This document shows, piece after piece, positions 36,527-51,900 of a DNA stretch of 64,000 nucleotides; the first letter of the stretch is position 1, and each line of letters starts with the position of its first letter. The position numbers were made by a program, and so were the translations under genes. The notes below the pieces were generated by a model that had not been told where the DNA came from, ran no database searches, and worked only from the letters and a program-made list of their open reading frames with translations. Source of the stretch: Sanderia malayensis (Eukaryota; Cnidaria; Scyphozoa; Semaeostomeae; Pelagiidae); assembly GCA_013076295.1 (NCBI GenBank), contig RQOL01000532.1, positions 3,906,001 through 3,970,000 on the forward strand, written 5' to 3'.

Positions 36527-39500
36527 CTAGATCTCGTCTCCAGATGAATGACCCTCGGTATTTCTCTCTCTCAAGTTTATCGTTTCAAAATCACCAAAAT
36601 CGTCACGATTCTGTATAACGAGAAAAAATTGTGTAGAGACCATTGGTCTTTATAACAGCCAACAAACGACCAACAACGAACTTATCTAAGTGACTGAAAG
36701 TAGAGAAGACTGGACTGGTGTCATCATTGCAATGTTCCATGTTTACAGATGGTTACGCAGGATCACTTACCTTTGGGCTTCCGATTTTCGATCTGAGGCG
36801 ATCAAGAATTCTTCTACCGTTGCCAGACCCACGTGACAAAACAAGCTGAAATACAAATTCAAAAATATGAATTACACCCCGAAAAATGTGCAATCGTAAA
36901 AGATACAACAAGCAGTTCGAAGAGGGGGAATACACCGTGACGTAAGCGTAGAGAAGACAGTAATTGCTTAAAGTAATCGGCACCCGGAATACATCGGAGA
37001 ACATAGAATTATGGTGAGGAATACTTGAGGGACGGGGTGTAAACAATAACCTCATCATCTTCCTCTCCTTCATCCAGAGTGCATTTCTCAGAGGCTGGTA
37101 GTTCACCATCCTTGTAGTGGGCCTCGTCTACCAATCTACTATATTTGTATGTCAATCTGAAAGGAGAAGTAATTCGATTTCAACACACCTCTAAACGATT
37201 GAGATCAGATAAAATAAAGATCTTGGCATAACCAACAAATGCATGCAGTATTGTAAAAACTCCTGAGACCTCTAATACTGTTATCCCGAATTTCTGCTGG
37301 CCAAATTACGAAAGTGAGTCAAGATGTATTTCAAAAACCTTGTAATGATAAGACGTTGAAGAAATCACTCACTTTCTATTTCTGTAACAAAGAATGAAAA
37401 TTCCTGCCACGAGAAGAAGTGCCATACCCAAAAACACGAGCAGAAATATCTGAAAAAAATAAGCAGGCAATATGGAAGGTTTGACCATTTTTCAATGGAT
37501 TCTAGATGAGTACAGTAGCTTCTCGTTTCTTGCAACGACTTCTGGGTTATTGCAAGTTGTTTCCCTTCATGACCATTCCTTGTCTAGACTATTAGAGAAA
37601 TTGAATAATTTGGTGATCTGGTATACCTTTAAGTCCAGTATGGTTCTCTCGAACACGGTGCACTTTCTAGTGAGTGATTTGGGCAAATCAACACCATCCC
37701 TGCAAAGTCTAAAAGGAAGAGACGGTAAACCAGCGTTACTCATCGAATGAACTAATGTCAAACATGGAGGGCTTGTACTTGAATGCCAAAGGCAAACAAC
37801 ACGAAAGCTAAGCGAAAATGAAAATTTGAGAGACATATCAAAAGTTCGAAGCAGACGAAGTACATGTTTATCTTGAACATAGGAAAGTGTTCAAGATAAA
37901 CGTCCATTGAGGTTGCAATAGTCAGCTGTAAATTGTTCAGGAAAAATCAAAGATGAGTTACAAGCTTCTTACTTTGGGAAATTCCAAACGTAATGAGTTT
38001 TCACTTCTCCTTTCTGAAAGTAGAAAGAACAAATTCAAGTTTATTACCTCAAAGAACACTTTAAATTGAATCTTCATCGCACAAATACCTTCCTCTCTCT
38101 AATGCAATGCAGTGTTGTTTGCATCGAAGGTTGCAAGCATAACATATAGGAACTGCAAGCATAGCATATAAGATACTGTACTGCAAGAAGAGCTTGAAAG
38201 AGCTTGAGCCATACTCACAATGCAAGCTGAGGTGATGTTCTGATAATCGACATAAGTACACAGCGGGCATGCGTATTGAGAATGCCAAGTGAAATGATAC
38301 CTAGAAGGAGACCACGCAATTCATGACAACTTCCCTGAGTTTTATTAATACGCCACCCCCTATGGTCCAACTGAGGCAACTGATGAACAATATCATGTGG
38401 CTTATATCAAGGGGGTAACGCACTTTTATGCCAATCGATTCGGTTTTTCAAAGCTGTTTTCAAATGTGTGGCGCTCCGTCTTGAATAAGCATTAATACAA
38501 AAGTTCAATAGAAAATAACACAAAATCAGGGGGTAGCCAACACGCTCAAGGGTGCAGTTGACGAACTCCAAAGGGAGATGATGGTGCAGTCAAGTTGGTG
38601 CAGTTGATGGAGTCAGTTACCATGATTTTTTCCTTGATGGGAAGCAACGATTTAACTGCATTTGAAAATACTTACAGACATCCATCGCATGTGCCAGTTG
38701 GACATTTCGATGAAGTTGATATGTAACCCTAAAATGTGTAAGAAGAAAACTAAAAATGTGAACAAAATATACGACACATTCGACTAATAAAGCTCTGTAA
38801 GTAAACTTAAGCATAATTGCATAAGCTGGAATATAAGAATTTTTCAAATAAATTTTCAATGCGGTGATTAAACAGCATACCCTTTTGAAAGCTCTTGGGT
38901 TACATCGCATTGTCACTATGGTTGAGTAGCCTGCCTTACAGTGGGAAGATGGACTGAAAAAGATAGTAAAAACACTTATAAATCAAACAATCTTACTCAT
39001 TGCAAAATTAAAACAAAGTTGGGAATCAGTGATATTACAAAAGGGGGTGCTGTGTATGAAACGGAATGTAGATGTAGCTCTATAGCCCATGAAGTGTATC
39101 TTATTCTCTTTTATTCCAAATAAATCATCATAGTTTTTATAAATGAGTTTTGGATCCAGTTCTTTAGCATTCAAAATCTCTTTTGCTTTATCGAGATTCA
39201 TTCCAATTAAATTATCTGCAGCATGTATCTGCCTGGTTAATAGGGGCTGATTAAGGCCATTTGGGGAAATTGGAAGGCAGGCAGGAAAAAAGAAAGCAGA
39301 AAAGCAGATCAAAGAAGCAATTAAAAATGAGAAGAATTTGGTTCAACAAACCTTAATGACTTGAAAATATAATTCACATCCCATGGTGTACTCCACTCGA
39401 AATCATTATCATCATCTAAAAACGATAAGCAATCATCAAATATTTAATATGCTCCATTTCTAGTGAGGCTATAATTAATTTGGAAGCTCTCAAATATAGT

Positions 39501-42500
39501 CAATAAACCATACCCCTTCTTTTACGGCGTCTTGATGACGTTGGAGCCACTGTGGTATTTGAATTGGTTTTCAGTAAACTACCAAATGTGATATTCTCCA
39601 GATAATCCCCAAGGCTGTTGAGAATAACATAAACCATAAACATTGTAACAAGGAAATTCAAGCATTTCAGTGAGATCAAGGCTAGATAAATATGGTTGCT
39701 AATTCAAAACTTCTAATTACAAATAGGATTGAATATACAGTGGAACCTTCGTATAACGGGCACCATAGGGACGAACGAGGTGTCCGTTGTACAGGGGTTT
39801 GATCCCATTTGATAATGCATTTGTGACATCTTTAAAAATGCTTTAACAAAAGTTGGAATATGAAGACGAAACAATAAAAAACTTAGCTACATACTGAGAT
39901 TGAGATTCGAAGAAAGAAAAAACTCCCCTCAAGCAATAAAGTTTACTACTATTTTTATTTAGTTTTCACCATGCCATTTAAAATAAAAACAGCCATTGTC
40001 CAGGTTTTTCTTTATAAAAACGTCTTTTCTGGGCAGATGAAACTGTCCCTTTACTTCGTAAAGGTATTTATTGTACAGAATTAATGGGGTTAATGGAGGT
40101 TCCACTGTAGAACAATGGGACAAATAGTCAAGGCTGAGAAATAGTTTTAGGGTAGCAAAGACAATAAATAACTGGTAAAGACGAGCATTGGCTGTCAAAA
40201 GCACAAACTCTTTTAAGGCGATATGTTATATGCTACTTATCAGAGCACTATTGCGAGATCATTAGTTGTCCCTACGTGGATACATGCTAGAAATGGACAT
40301 TCACGAAGTGCTCTCTTTACAGACAGGATATGTGAACAACAAGATCAACTGCAAAGGGGGGGGGGTAGAAAATGTACATGATTCCAACCTCATGGCTTGA
40401 GCAAAGATGTCCTTCTCTTTCATCGATGGGATGACAGTGCTACGACAGATTGACGAATTAACCATGGATGGCTCCTTTTTGAGAGGTTTCTGAAAATATA
40501 AACAAACATGAGAATTCTTGAAACTCGGAAAAAAAACGCTTCTAGGTCACAATACAACTTTCAAGACACTAACAAGCTCTATAAAAACCTGTGAACTTTG
40601 AATCCAGCCTATTGTTCAAACACAATGTTATTGTTTCCTATATTGTTTTCAGCGCAAAATCAGCCGGAATTCTTAATCTATTAAGTTCTTAGCTATATTA
40701 GGGCTTTTACTGTACATACAGGATAATATGTACAACCCATTTTTACGGCTATCAATACACAGTAATACACGTGCATAATATTCTGCGTACAACCTGCGCT
40801 CTGTACGGCTCGCCCCTAAGAGAACAAGCTAAATTAATCTCATACCTGGTCGTCCGGTTTTCTGGTGAAATTGTTGAAGCAATTCGAGAAAGAATCTTGC
40901 TTGCCACAAACCGTGATATTGAAGATTCTGAAGTATGGGAATCCGTGACTTGTAAACATGCGACCATTCTTCCGAATCATCGATCTTCAATAACAAAAGT
41001 TTGGCATTTTAAGCGATTGACTTGGAGAGAGCGTTGGAATAAATCCATGTGCATTATGCTATGATAACACACACAGAGAAAAAAACATCTCATGCAATAA
41101 TGATACTCAAAACGAGAATACCTCTTGTGTTGTGCAATAATGATAATCACTGAGAGATCAACGTTGACGCTACAATGTTGCTCTAATGAAGAACACTAAT
41201 GATTCGTCAAAGCATTAGTTGTGTTGCACAGAAAGAAACTCACCCGGAAAGTGCTGAAAAATCGTACCGACGACCATCTTTTGAAACCAAATGACAATCA
41301 GAGTAGCAATGAGTAGATCCTTCGTCACTGAAATAGAAAATCAATTTTTCACTACTGAACTTAAGCAGTCAAGCCAAACAATGCGACAGGAAAATACTGT
41401 AACAATTGCATGAATACTTGCATGATACTAGTCTTAGCTTCAATAACTAAATGTAATAACAACTATAAATGATTATTTTGACAGTGGTACCTTTTCGTTC
41501 CTGGACTGCATGGTTTGCATGCCTTTCTGCCAACAGGGTCCTTTGCGTTCAGATATGTGCCTGAAAGAGCAATCAACAACTTGAACAACAAAAATGACGC
41601 GGACATCAAATTGCAGAGATATGCTTCTTCGCTTTCGTGTAAAGCATTGCCACAATCATAGAGTGGCATTCCCCTCTTCCGTTCCCCAGTTCTTGATTCT
41701 ACGTTCTCTCTTTTACAAACAGACATCGTATAAATACCTTTGGGACATTTTTTGCATTCGTTATTGTCAAGATAGCTGCCCTTTTCACACTGAATGCACC
41801 TAAAATGAAGAAACGCGTGTATAGGTTATCACAAACAAAAAAGACACATGACACATGAAATGGCATGACCATTCCGTTATCCTTCTTGAGGATTTTGCTG
41901 TATGCTTCAAGACTTACCCTTGATAACTCAAATTCAAATGAGCTGTCATTTCCCGACCACATGTCATATCAAGACACACAGTTGCATCCTTACAAAACAA
42001 TCAAATCACTCTTCCAACAACTTCACCATAGCCATCAATACCTACTAGACTAGGGACAGTCTATGCTTGCTTAAACAAGTACCAATATGCCTCTTATATG
42101 CCCCGTATATGCCCGTTATATGTCCCTTCAATGGGACCAAAAGATGCTTAACAGGACCTGGTAATTCGTTACTTATATGTATTGCAATTGCATGCTAGCA
42201 TACCCTTTGCCTTTACTGCCGACTCCAAGAGGACACGAGATACAAGTATCAGCTCCGCCGTTATTAGCATTTGTGATATTCAGAGCATACAGCCTCACAC
42301 TGAAATAAAACCACAGTCTTAGTGAATCACTTATCAAACTTAATGCTTTGCCTACTTCTGACGTCCATCAACATTTAGATAGTTAAAAACAGGCTCGTGA
42401 TCTCCTGGCGACTTATAAAATGTGCTTGCTTAATAATTGTATGGTATAGCTACGTATGCAATATCGTACCTGTCTTCGACGAATTCATAACGATCTTCGG

Positions 42501-45500
42501 GTTTACCTTCTGGTTTCATAAAACTCAAGTGAAACGTCCTGCGTCCGACTCCGGTTAATTGATGCCTGGAAGATAATAAAAGAACACCGGCTAAACATCG
42601 CATAAAAGAAACTGCAGATGACAAAACGCTTCCACATTATGCCTAACTACATTGCGTCCCTGTACCTCGCTCGCATCTCGCTCATTACAAGTAGCCTCAC
42701 TACAGACCCCTTGTTTACCTGTGCTGCTCAAACCATACCGCTTGGGCATCGCTTTGAGAAGAGTCATGAATAGAGCACAAGGAAACAAGGGGGCTGTGTG
42801 ATAAGACTATACAACCAGGTTGAGAGAACAAAAAACAAGCAAAAAACGGGGTTAGTGGGTTATCACGCGTGATCAAGGCTGCAGAAAGGATTTGAAGTCC
42901 TTGACTGTGATCAGTCTCAGTTTCCCGTGAAGAGTAGACGACCGATTCATTCAAATTTATTCTAGAGTGCTAGCGACCGATACTCTCTCTATGTACGATT
43001 GTGTTTATTATATCCTGTCTATGGTGGATGAATTGGATAAGTGGAGCAAGCGACTGCATCAAATATCAACGCAAGCGACTATAGCAAGGAAATATCAACA
43101 AAAAGTGGGTTTATCCATACGTGAATTTCGCTTTCTTCCGATTTCCAACAAACAAGAAAATCACTGACATCTCATCCAGCTCGTTTCTCTGTTTAAAAAA
43201 CAAAATGACATCAGTCTTTGCCATGGTAGAAAACGTTGAAACTATCACCTTCCAGTGGAAGTATCTTTTCTGGCGTAGTGAAAATTCTGCTTAACAAATC
43301 GTCACAATTCGTCGTGGTTGCAGCAAGGGTATCGATACATCCAGGCACAATACAAATGAAGAGGATTATCAGATCGACTAGTAACAAAGCAAAACTGACC
43401 TTTTCAAGTCGGAGTCTACACAATGATTTGCATTTCATTTCGAACTCTATGGTTAGGAGGGAGTGCTGCTTGGAGAAACTAGGCACTTCGATGAATATGC
43501 CGAGCTTGGCATCGTCAGAGTGTCCTGTTCCACTGTCCATGTATGTGTTGTATTGGCGCCAGCCAGATTGGGATTGACAGGAGCGTTCTAAACAAGAAAC
43601 ACGACTTTTACACGTTTTGTTAATGATAAATCTAGTCGCAAGTCCTGTCGAGTTCCAGCCTTGCAGTTAGCCAAGACGAAAAGGAATTGGAAATTTGTTT
43701 GAATGATATTTCAATGAATTCATTGATGCTGACCTTTGTTAGAAAAACAATAGAAATGGAAAATATTCTTAGGAAGATTTTGCCACCATGTGAAAAAGAG
43801 ACCAACATCAGGCGTGGTTGAGGGTGGACATTTCTTGCAACCTGCAGCGGAATGAGAATATAAATATTATTCTAATTATTTACATATAATAGTCATACGT
43901 ACAGTTATATTTAAGAACTGCCATAAATAGCTCAACAAGTAAACAGATGAAAATTAAACCAGTAAACAGATAAACAAGTGAACACATAAAAAAATGAATA
44001 AGTGAACAAATAAACATGTAAACAGATGAACAAGTAAATATATAAACAGACACATGAATAAGTGAGAAAGTAAGCAGACGAACAAGCAAACTAATGAACA
44101 AGTAAACAATTAAATAGACGAACAAATGAATAAGTGAACAGATGAGCAAGTAAACAAGTAAGTAAAAAGTAAACAGATAAATAACAGTGAGAAAGCGAAC
44201 GAATGAAGAAATGAACAAAGAAGCAAATGAACAAGTAAACAAATGAACAAGTAAACAATTAAACAGATAAACAAGTGAATAAGTAAACAGATGAAAAAGA
44301 ACAATTATATAAGTAAATTCTTTACTTACCAGTGCCGTCGCTAAATTCATTAGGAGCACAAAATGAGCAAGTTGATCCATTCTTGAACTGTCCAGGATTG
44401 CAAGGTGGGCATGGCTTCTCATTCGTCGATTTTGGCAACTCTACACCTCCATCGCAAATCTTTGGCAACACCCAGAAGTAGGACACTTTTGTCTAATAGA
44501 AAAATCATAGTATCAACCTCTTGGACTCCTTATAACACAATGGATGGACAGCATATGTACGATGGAGAATTACGAAGCAAAGATTTATCCACTGTACAAA
44601 AATTGAGTTCCTGCACTCTCTAGATAACTATAATTCAGCTTTCGCAGCCTGTGCCAATGAAGACTTAACTCAACGATACAAAAAACTCAACACTATTTGA
44701 AGAAGATAGAGTGGAAAAAATTTGGATAAAGGAGATTCTTGTTGAGATAGGATTTAGTATTCATTATCAAAACAAAAATCTTTAGTGGCAAACCTTTCCA
44801 TTGCTGTCACAGGGTGACCACATTTCGTAGAAATCTTTGCTTGAACAAAGAGGTTTCTTCAAGCACTTTGGAGACCCTTTGTCTGAAATGATTTTAAAAA
44901 AAATTTGTCATCTACTTCAAATACATTAAATAAAACAAACGTTACACTTTCTGTGACTCCACCATCAATTAAACCCCTGGTGTGTTCACGTAACTTGATC
45001 CTGGCTTGCTTTGCTTCTAATTGAGGCAAGTTTGACTACACAAGCTCAGAACTTCGCTGGCTGATTGGATTTAAAGTTCCCTTGGATGTTAAGTTGAGCA
45101 CCGTATACTGTATATGATTGTATATGAATAAAACTAAGCTAAATGAATACGACTGAAGAAAACTGCATGTCTTACACGAGTATTCGTCTGAATTGCATTT
45201 GGTACATTCTTTGGAGCCATCGACGGAAAATGTATTCGGATCACAAGGTGAGCAACTGTCAACAAATAACTTAAAAAATTAAATGTTTCGTTCTATAATG
45301 AAAATAACAAGGTATGTAAACAGCAACATGGTGGACCCCTTCCCCTTATATCTCCCCACCCCCAAGAGTAATAACTAAACGTGTGATTCTCTGAACAGCA
45401 CTGCGTTATGAATTTAATTCTCGGTTCAATGAGTTCCCAGTATATATCCAGCAGACCCTTTCCTACATAATAACCCTAACCCTAACCCTAGACCAGTAGG

Positions 45501-45812
45501 CCTGATATGAAGTAGGTTTTAGATCACTCCAAAGCTTCGCTATATCGTTATTCTGTTGAAATAGCTTTGCATAACATCAAGATAAAAGCATTTCAAATGG
45601 CATTGTTTAGGAAGTAAGATATGATTTTAACTAACGTGGAGGCGCCAGATTTACTGTAAGTTCCAGCAGCACACTTCGTACATTCAGAGGTGTACGACAG
45701 TCCTAGAAGATACAGCAAAAGAAACAATAAATCCTTCATCATCAAGGAATAAATGAATGGATGGACAGATAGATAGATGGATAGATAGATGAATAGATGG
45801 ATGGGTGGATGA

Positions 45813-45890
<78 letters not shown>

Positions 45891-45907
45891 GGATGGATGG
45901 GTGGATG

Positions 45908-45946
<39 letters not shown>

Positions 45947-48900
45947 GGATGGATGGGTGGATGGATGGATGGATGGATGGATGGATGGATGGATGGATGG
46001 ATGGATGGATGGATGGATGGATGGATAAATTAATGAATGAATGCATGAATAGATAGATAGATTTTAATTTGTGAAGATATTACTAAATGGCACGGATAAT
46101 AGAAATGTCTTACCAGTTATTTTGATCTCCCTGACCTGAATTGACTTTCGGGTGGTGATTTTGTGTTCATCTGGTTTAGAAGCAGCATGGTGTGGGAATG
46201 ACGACCCGGTATCAACCGCATAGAAGTACGCTGCTTGCAATGAAATCACATTTCGCCCTTGCTGCAGTGGCACCTGTAAGTAAATACGATCACTAAAAGC
46301 CAACGCTCAGAACAAACGTCTTTAATTTAAAATAATTGTCACTTAAATACCTTAAAAACACTATCAAACCCCCTCTCCATTGAACACCCTCTAAAAAGCC
46401 CCCCTTTTTGAAGCGACATTTTGAGCTTAGCCATCACCACCCCACCCCTCCTTGTTTTGGATATCGTGAAAAATGATGATTGATTATACCATAAAAAACC
46501 ATAAAAGTTATTTTGCAATTATTTTACACGAACATTTTCCTGGAGCTTATTTACTATCTTAATTAGGGCCCCCTCCAAAACATCAAAAATTAAAAAGTCC
46601 TCCCGGAGGGCTTAATAGAACTTTTACGATAAAAGCTCTATGAAGCCTTTACGGTAGAGTTGAATTATCCCCGGGTATTCAAATCAAGTCTGCATCAGAC
46701 GCTGTGGAAGTGCCGTCGTCTAGTAAAATGGCACGGTTCTAGCAGGACGACGTCTACGGCAGGACTTATACAGAGTTGACTGCATATGATGACTCGTTAA
46801 AAGAATAATCCAGACAACGTATTCTGTTATTGCAAACGTTTCATTAACTTACGTATGTTCTCTTCCATCTAAATTCAGAGCTGAGATAGAAATTGTGCTT
46901 GCCCTTCTTTGTGGTGGTGCAGAAATTATTTGATACCTAAGCAAAGAAAAATGAAAATTAGCAATTGCAGTATGACTTTGACAAAAACGTCGATTGTCTT
47001 TGAACACGAGTTTAAAATTCAATATGTCGAGCATTCAACTCTGGCAAATCCACCTTGTGTTGAAATTGAAGGCTCGGGCAACTCGACTTGTGGCGGATAG
47101 CAAGTTTTCAACATCGAGGTGGGAATATTTTTGAAAATACAATAGTTCAATTGAAAACATTTTTCCTTCATCTTGGAGAAATTTAAGCCGGGGTACATGC
47201 CCCAAATACACATGTTTCTACCACCAAAATTTCAAGAGAGACATACACTATACCTTGACGTGAAAAGTAGCCATATCGTCCTCGGCTCGGTGGACTATGC
47301 TGATGTTTCCGGGCTTCTCAAGCTACAAGAAAATTACACAAGACATCAAATAGCATTCAGGCTTTTCACATAGGGTGTATATTGAAGTTCCTACAGAAAC
47401 TATGGGGCGTTTAAAATAGAGGGCACTTAAAAGGAGGCGTTTATTGGAAATATTCATCTTTCTCTCCTTCGACTTTGTTTCCCATTAATTCGTGTCCATC
47501 GGCCCCCTTTCCTTCAAAATCTAAAGATCGACAACTCACCGTCACAGAATAAACCAGGACAGATATACAGTAATCACCGGCCGATTCAATGTAGTCACCT
47601 TTTGGGGTCCAAGGTTTGCTAAAACAAAAATCAAAGAAACATTCAACCACACAATATTTTAACAGTAGTGCTTGTCACGCGGTATAGAAAAAAGCAGGAC
47701 CTTTGGACCATAAAGAAACAGGGGAACAAAGCTGCATAAGATAAAAAAGACATGTCTATGCAAGATTTATTCAGCTGAAAGTACGTGTTGTATTTTGAGC
47801 CATGTGATAAAGCAAGGTGAAATCAAATATTATCAATTCAAATGAAAGGTGATAAAATTTGAGAGTCTAAAATCAACATCAAAACAATGAGATGATATAT
47901 CGTATTGAAATTGTGGTCAGATTTCAATGATTCGGTCTATTAAATTTAGCCATCACCAAGCAACAGAAAAATATTGGGTAGTTCTAATCGCTGGACCCCA
48001 CGACCCCATTACTCTCATACCCACGACCCAATATACTACCCCATACATTACTAAAACGCCGGTGATCGTGATAACATAGATACACGATTTTATTAATGAT
48101 TAATGACTTTATTGTATTATGAAGCACTTTCTTTTAGATTTAGAATTTTGACAACGACCGTCAAACATGGATTGGAGAAACTCAAATTCATCTTCCGTTA
48201 ACCATTTATCACCCATGTCACAGCTCAAATCTTATTTCGTCTCTCCACGATCAATTTCTAACTTCTGATGGTCACCACACCGAAACATTGCAACACACCT
48301 TCGGAAAGACCAGTTAAAAATTGTTCTGTGCAGTTGACGCTGGATGTGGGTCTTTAATAAGGCGTGTGTGTTTAACTTGTTGTCACCTTCAGACGGCGAA
48401 CCCGTCACAAACGTAATATGACAAAGACATGTTCCATTGTCACCTAACCTAGCACTATTGTCATGTATATTATCCTCTGGAAACAGATGATGTGACATCA
48501 GGTGATCAGCTTGCTTTCTTACATTGCTATGCGAACAGAACGGAAAAAGTACTTGCTTTCATAACAGTCAGTAGACTGGTTTAACGTATCGAGTTTTCTC
48601 GGAACGTTCTTTCTAGAAGTGAAAAGTCAAAAAACTGCTTCTATTATTTTACTAAATAATACGCAGTCATTGTGAACGTCTTATCGAGGTAAGCAAATAC
48701 AAGACGGGAAACACGATATATATGGCCTAAAAGAGCAGCGCCACAACAAGCGGCAATTAATTCATAATTCACGTTTTTCTGCAAGTAAATATTTTTGTAG
48801 TCAAACATTTTAAGCAATTTCTTAATTTGAGTGCTAAAACCTCCTTAAGACCTTCTTGGCAACGATTGAAAAGCTTTACGTTACGGAACATTCGCATTGA

Positions 48901-51900
48901 CGGAAGTGCTATGTCATGCTGCCGCGAATAAAACTATATTTTTATTTCAATATTTCATATTGCATTTAGCATACATGCACTATCAAATAATCCACTTATG
49001 AAAAATATAATATATCCAATGATGGTGATGACAAACAATTTTTTCTGTTAACATTTGCAGGTTTACCTGCCAAGGAAAGTGAAGAAACCTTAATGGCACA
49101 TATATCAACTGCACCATTAACAGACGCCGAACATGAAAGATTAGCCAAGGACTATCCCAATGTCAAGAACAAGGGCCAACGATTCATCAGAACGATAGAG
49201 CCAGTACCCAACTGCATCCTGTCTTGTGCATACGAGGAGTACAAAGAACTAATTCATAATTTCAAGGTACGCCCTGACGATACCTACATCGTTACGTATC
49301 CTAAGACCGGTACGACATGGATACAAGAGATGGTTTGGTGCTTACAGCATGACGTAGACACGGAAGATGCCAAGACAAAGCACCTATACCAACGATCGCC
49401 ATTTTTGGATTTCAACTTTCTGTTTGCCGAAGCAGAGAAAGTGCTGGGTCCAGCACCGCTACCGCAGTTGGCGAAGTTTGGTAATTCAGTGCAGATGGCA
49501 GATGAGATGTTGTCTCCCAGGGTCATCAAAACACACTTGCCATTCCCTCTGCTTCCCGAGAGCATTTTGAAAGACAGCAAGGCAGTGGTTTGCTTGAGAA
49601 ATCCCAAGGATACAGTCGTTTCCTATTACCATCACGAGAGAATGCTGAACATGCACAATTATGATGGTGATTTCGCAACGTACTTTGACCTTTTCGTGGA
49701 TGGCCTGGTGTTGTGGGGATCGTATTTCGACTACGCTCTTCATTTGTGGGAGAAACGCGACCATCCAAACGTTTGCCTGCTTTTCTATGAAGATATGAAG
49801 CGGGATTTGGAAAGCAGCGTGAAAAAAGTGGCTGCATTTCTGCACAACAATGAGCAACGACTGTCTGACTCACAAGTAGCCAAGCTGGTCGACCATTTAA
49901 GTTTCAAGAGCATGAAACAGAATCAAACGTTAAACATGGAAAACGAATTCATCAAGAAGATGTCTTTTACGGACAAAGGGGGGAGTTTCGTTCGCAAAGG
50001 AGAAGTTGGTGATTGGAAGAACTACTTCACTGATGATATGAATAAACGTATGGACGAAGCAATCGACAAACATTTCAAAGGGACAGGACTCGAGTTTATT
50101 TATGAATAAAACAATAAACTTGTAGCTAAAATTGTTATCGGTTTTAATTCGAGAATTGGTCAATTAAAAATGATGAGACTATGAAAACTTGATTTGCTTG
50201 TATCCAACAGATTCTCAGAAAAGAAAAATGCAGCGAGGCGCAGAAAAGTTCTGCTCATGGAGCATAAAGCAAACTTCGAACCCTTCGGGCTCCCTGGTTC
50301 TGCTTGTCTGACGAGCCGTCGAAAAGCGAAGAGCTAACGTAAAATGCATGACGTCACAGTTGTCTCTCTTTGACAAAACACGAAAAAGAGGCTATAGACT
50401 AAGTTGGACGTAATTATTTGCTTATGCAACAAAATTTCAACTCCGTAAACGAGAAGGAGAAGTTCAATGATCCAAAACAGTTGAAAGTAAATGGATCAGA
50501 AATTTGAACAAACCTCTTGCATCTTTTTTCTGCCTCCACTGAATGATTGCTCTCATCAGGATTGAATCCCCAAGTGTCAAAGCCATTTGGTAATTTCTTC
50601 CAAGACTGAAATCGCAAACCACCACTGAGACTAAATGTGCCAGCATCACATTCTTTACATTTCTGTGTTGCAATGTCCAGAAACTGGCCTTCTGGGCATG
50701 CAAATGCTACAAAAATAAAACAAAAATTACATAACTGCTGTTTGCCAACATAGGTTCTGTAACTTTGAAAATGAAATCTTAAATTGGACACAAAAAACCT
50801 TTTCGTGTAAATGTGACAATTTTAAAGTTTGGAAAGCAACTTACTGCATTTTGTGCCTCTTTCTGGTGCATGTGGATTCTTCAGCGTACACAGACCTGGT
50901 TTCTTTGGCACAGCTACCTTCCATCGGCCATTATTGGTGTCACATTCAGTGTAGACGTATTTCACCTGATCCTACAAACAGAAAACTTTTCAATAAAACC
51001 TTTCATCAGTATACGTTGAAATCTCAGCACACAATTCAACCTCTTGCACTACAGACTGCTGTGAAAGTCATAGAATTGCTCAGGCCCCAATCATTCTTTA
51101 GATAGGATTCTGATTATGTCAAACACACTAAAAATGTAAACTTTCATGGCAGCCTTATAGAACCAAAACAGTCTGCAGAAAAAATAAATGATCTGGCAAA
51201 CACTTTATTAATATATTACCAATCTGATGAATCAAATGATATCTGATACCTGTAAGCAGTGAATCAGGGACATAGGAACTGGGGACATGCCCCCACCTTT
51301 TGGCAAACTATGCAAAAGTACCCCTTTCAGACCCAAGTGTCTCTTCTAATTCCAAAAGTGAGTGGTCATGTGCCCTTTTTAGCCTGGGCCCCCAATTATT
51401 AGATGCTTCTTATGCCTCCACAGTAAACCCCTGACAGAAGGAACACATATATGACCCTAATATCACCAGTATGGAAGCAACCATTGTCACATGCAGATCT
51501 GCTATGCTGGTTTTTGTTTACTTCTCTTTAGTGGAAAAGTTGTTTAGTACCTGCACACTTGCTCTTTAATTTTTAATCACAAGAATGCACAACAAAAAGG
51601 ACCCCAGTCAATGACAATAGCAAATCACAATAAATCTCAAAATGCTCATTTGCTTTGAAAATTTATCTTATCTGCTCTCCTCTATAAATACAATACGCAA
51701 AGGGGGGCAATGGTGCCAATGGTGTCGTGAAATAAAAAGAAGCACGTCATAACGTGATGAAAATTGAGGTTTTACGAGATCATTTCCAGGCAATATTTTA
51801 CTATTTTGTGGCATTTTCACAGAAAACAACGAGTGCTTAGAGGGCGTTTGTCGGAAATAGTTCACAAAAACAAGAACTGTGTCGAGTCCTCTTGTTTATG

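Noticed and set aside
41911..41996. Candidate extra ELAPOR exon ([14 protein letters not shown] frame)
   Set aside because: With the incoming phase from exon 42204-42299 it would hit a stop, while direct splicing to 41799 is in phase and matches the family.
43880..44422. Hydrophobic 180-codon minus-strand ORF as a membrane protein
   Set aside because: Mostly translation of a degenerate AAYAARTR repeat, in an ELAPOR intron.
45469..45492. CCCTAA units as a telomere or fusion point
   Set aside because: Only three units, inside an intron of an intact gene.
45684..46046. Ser/Ile/His/Pro-rich ORF on the minus strand
   Set aside because: Translation of the GATA/GATG microsatellite; only its distal end overlaps a true ELAPOR exon, in another frame.
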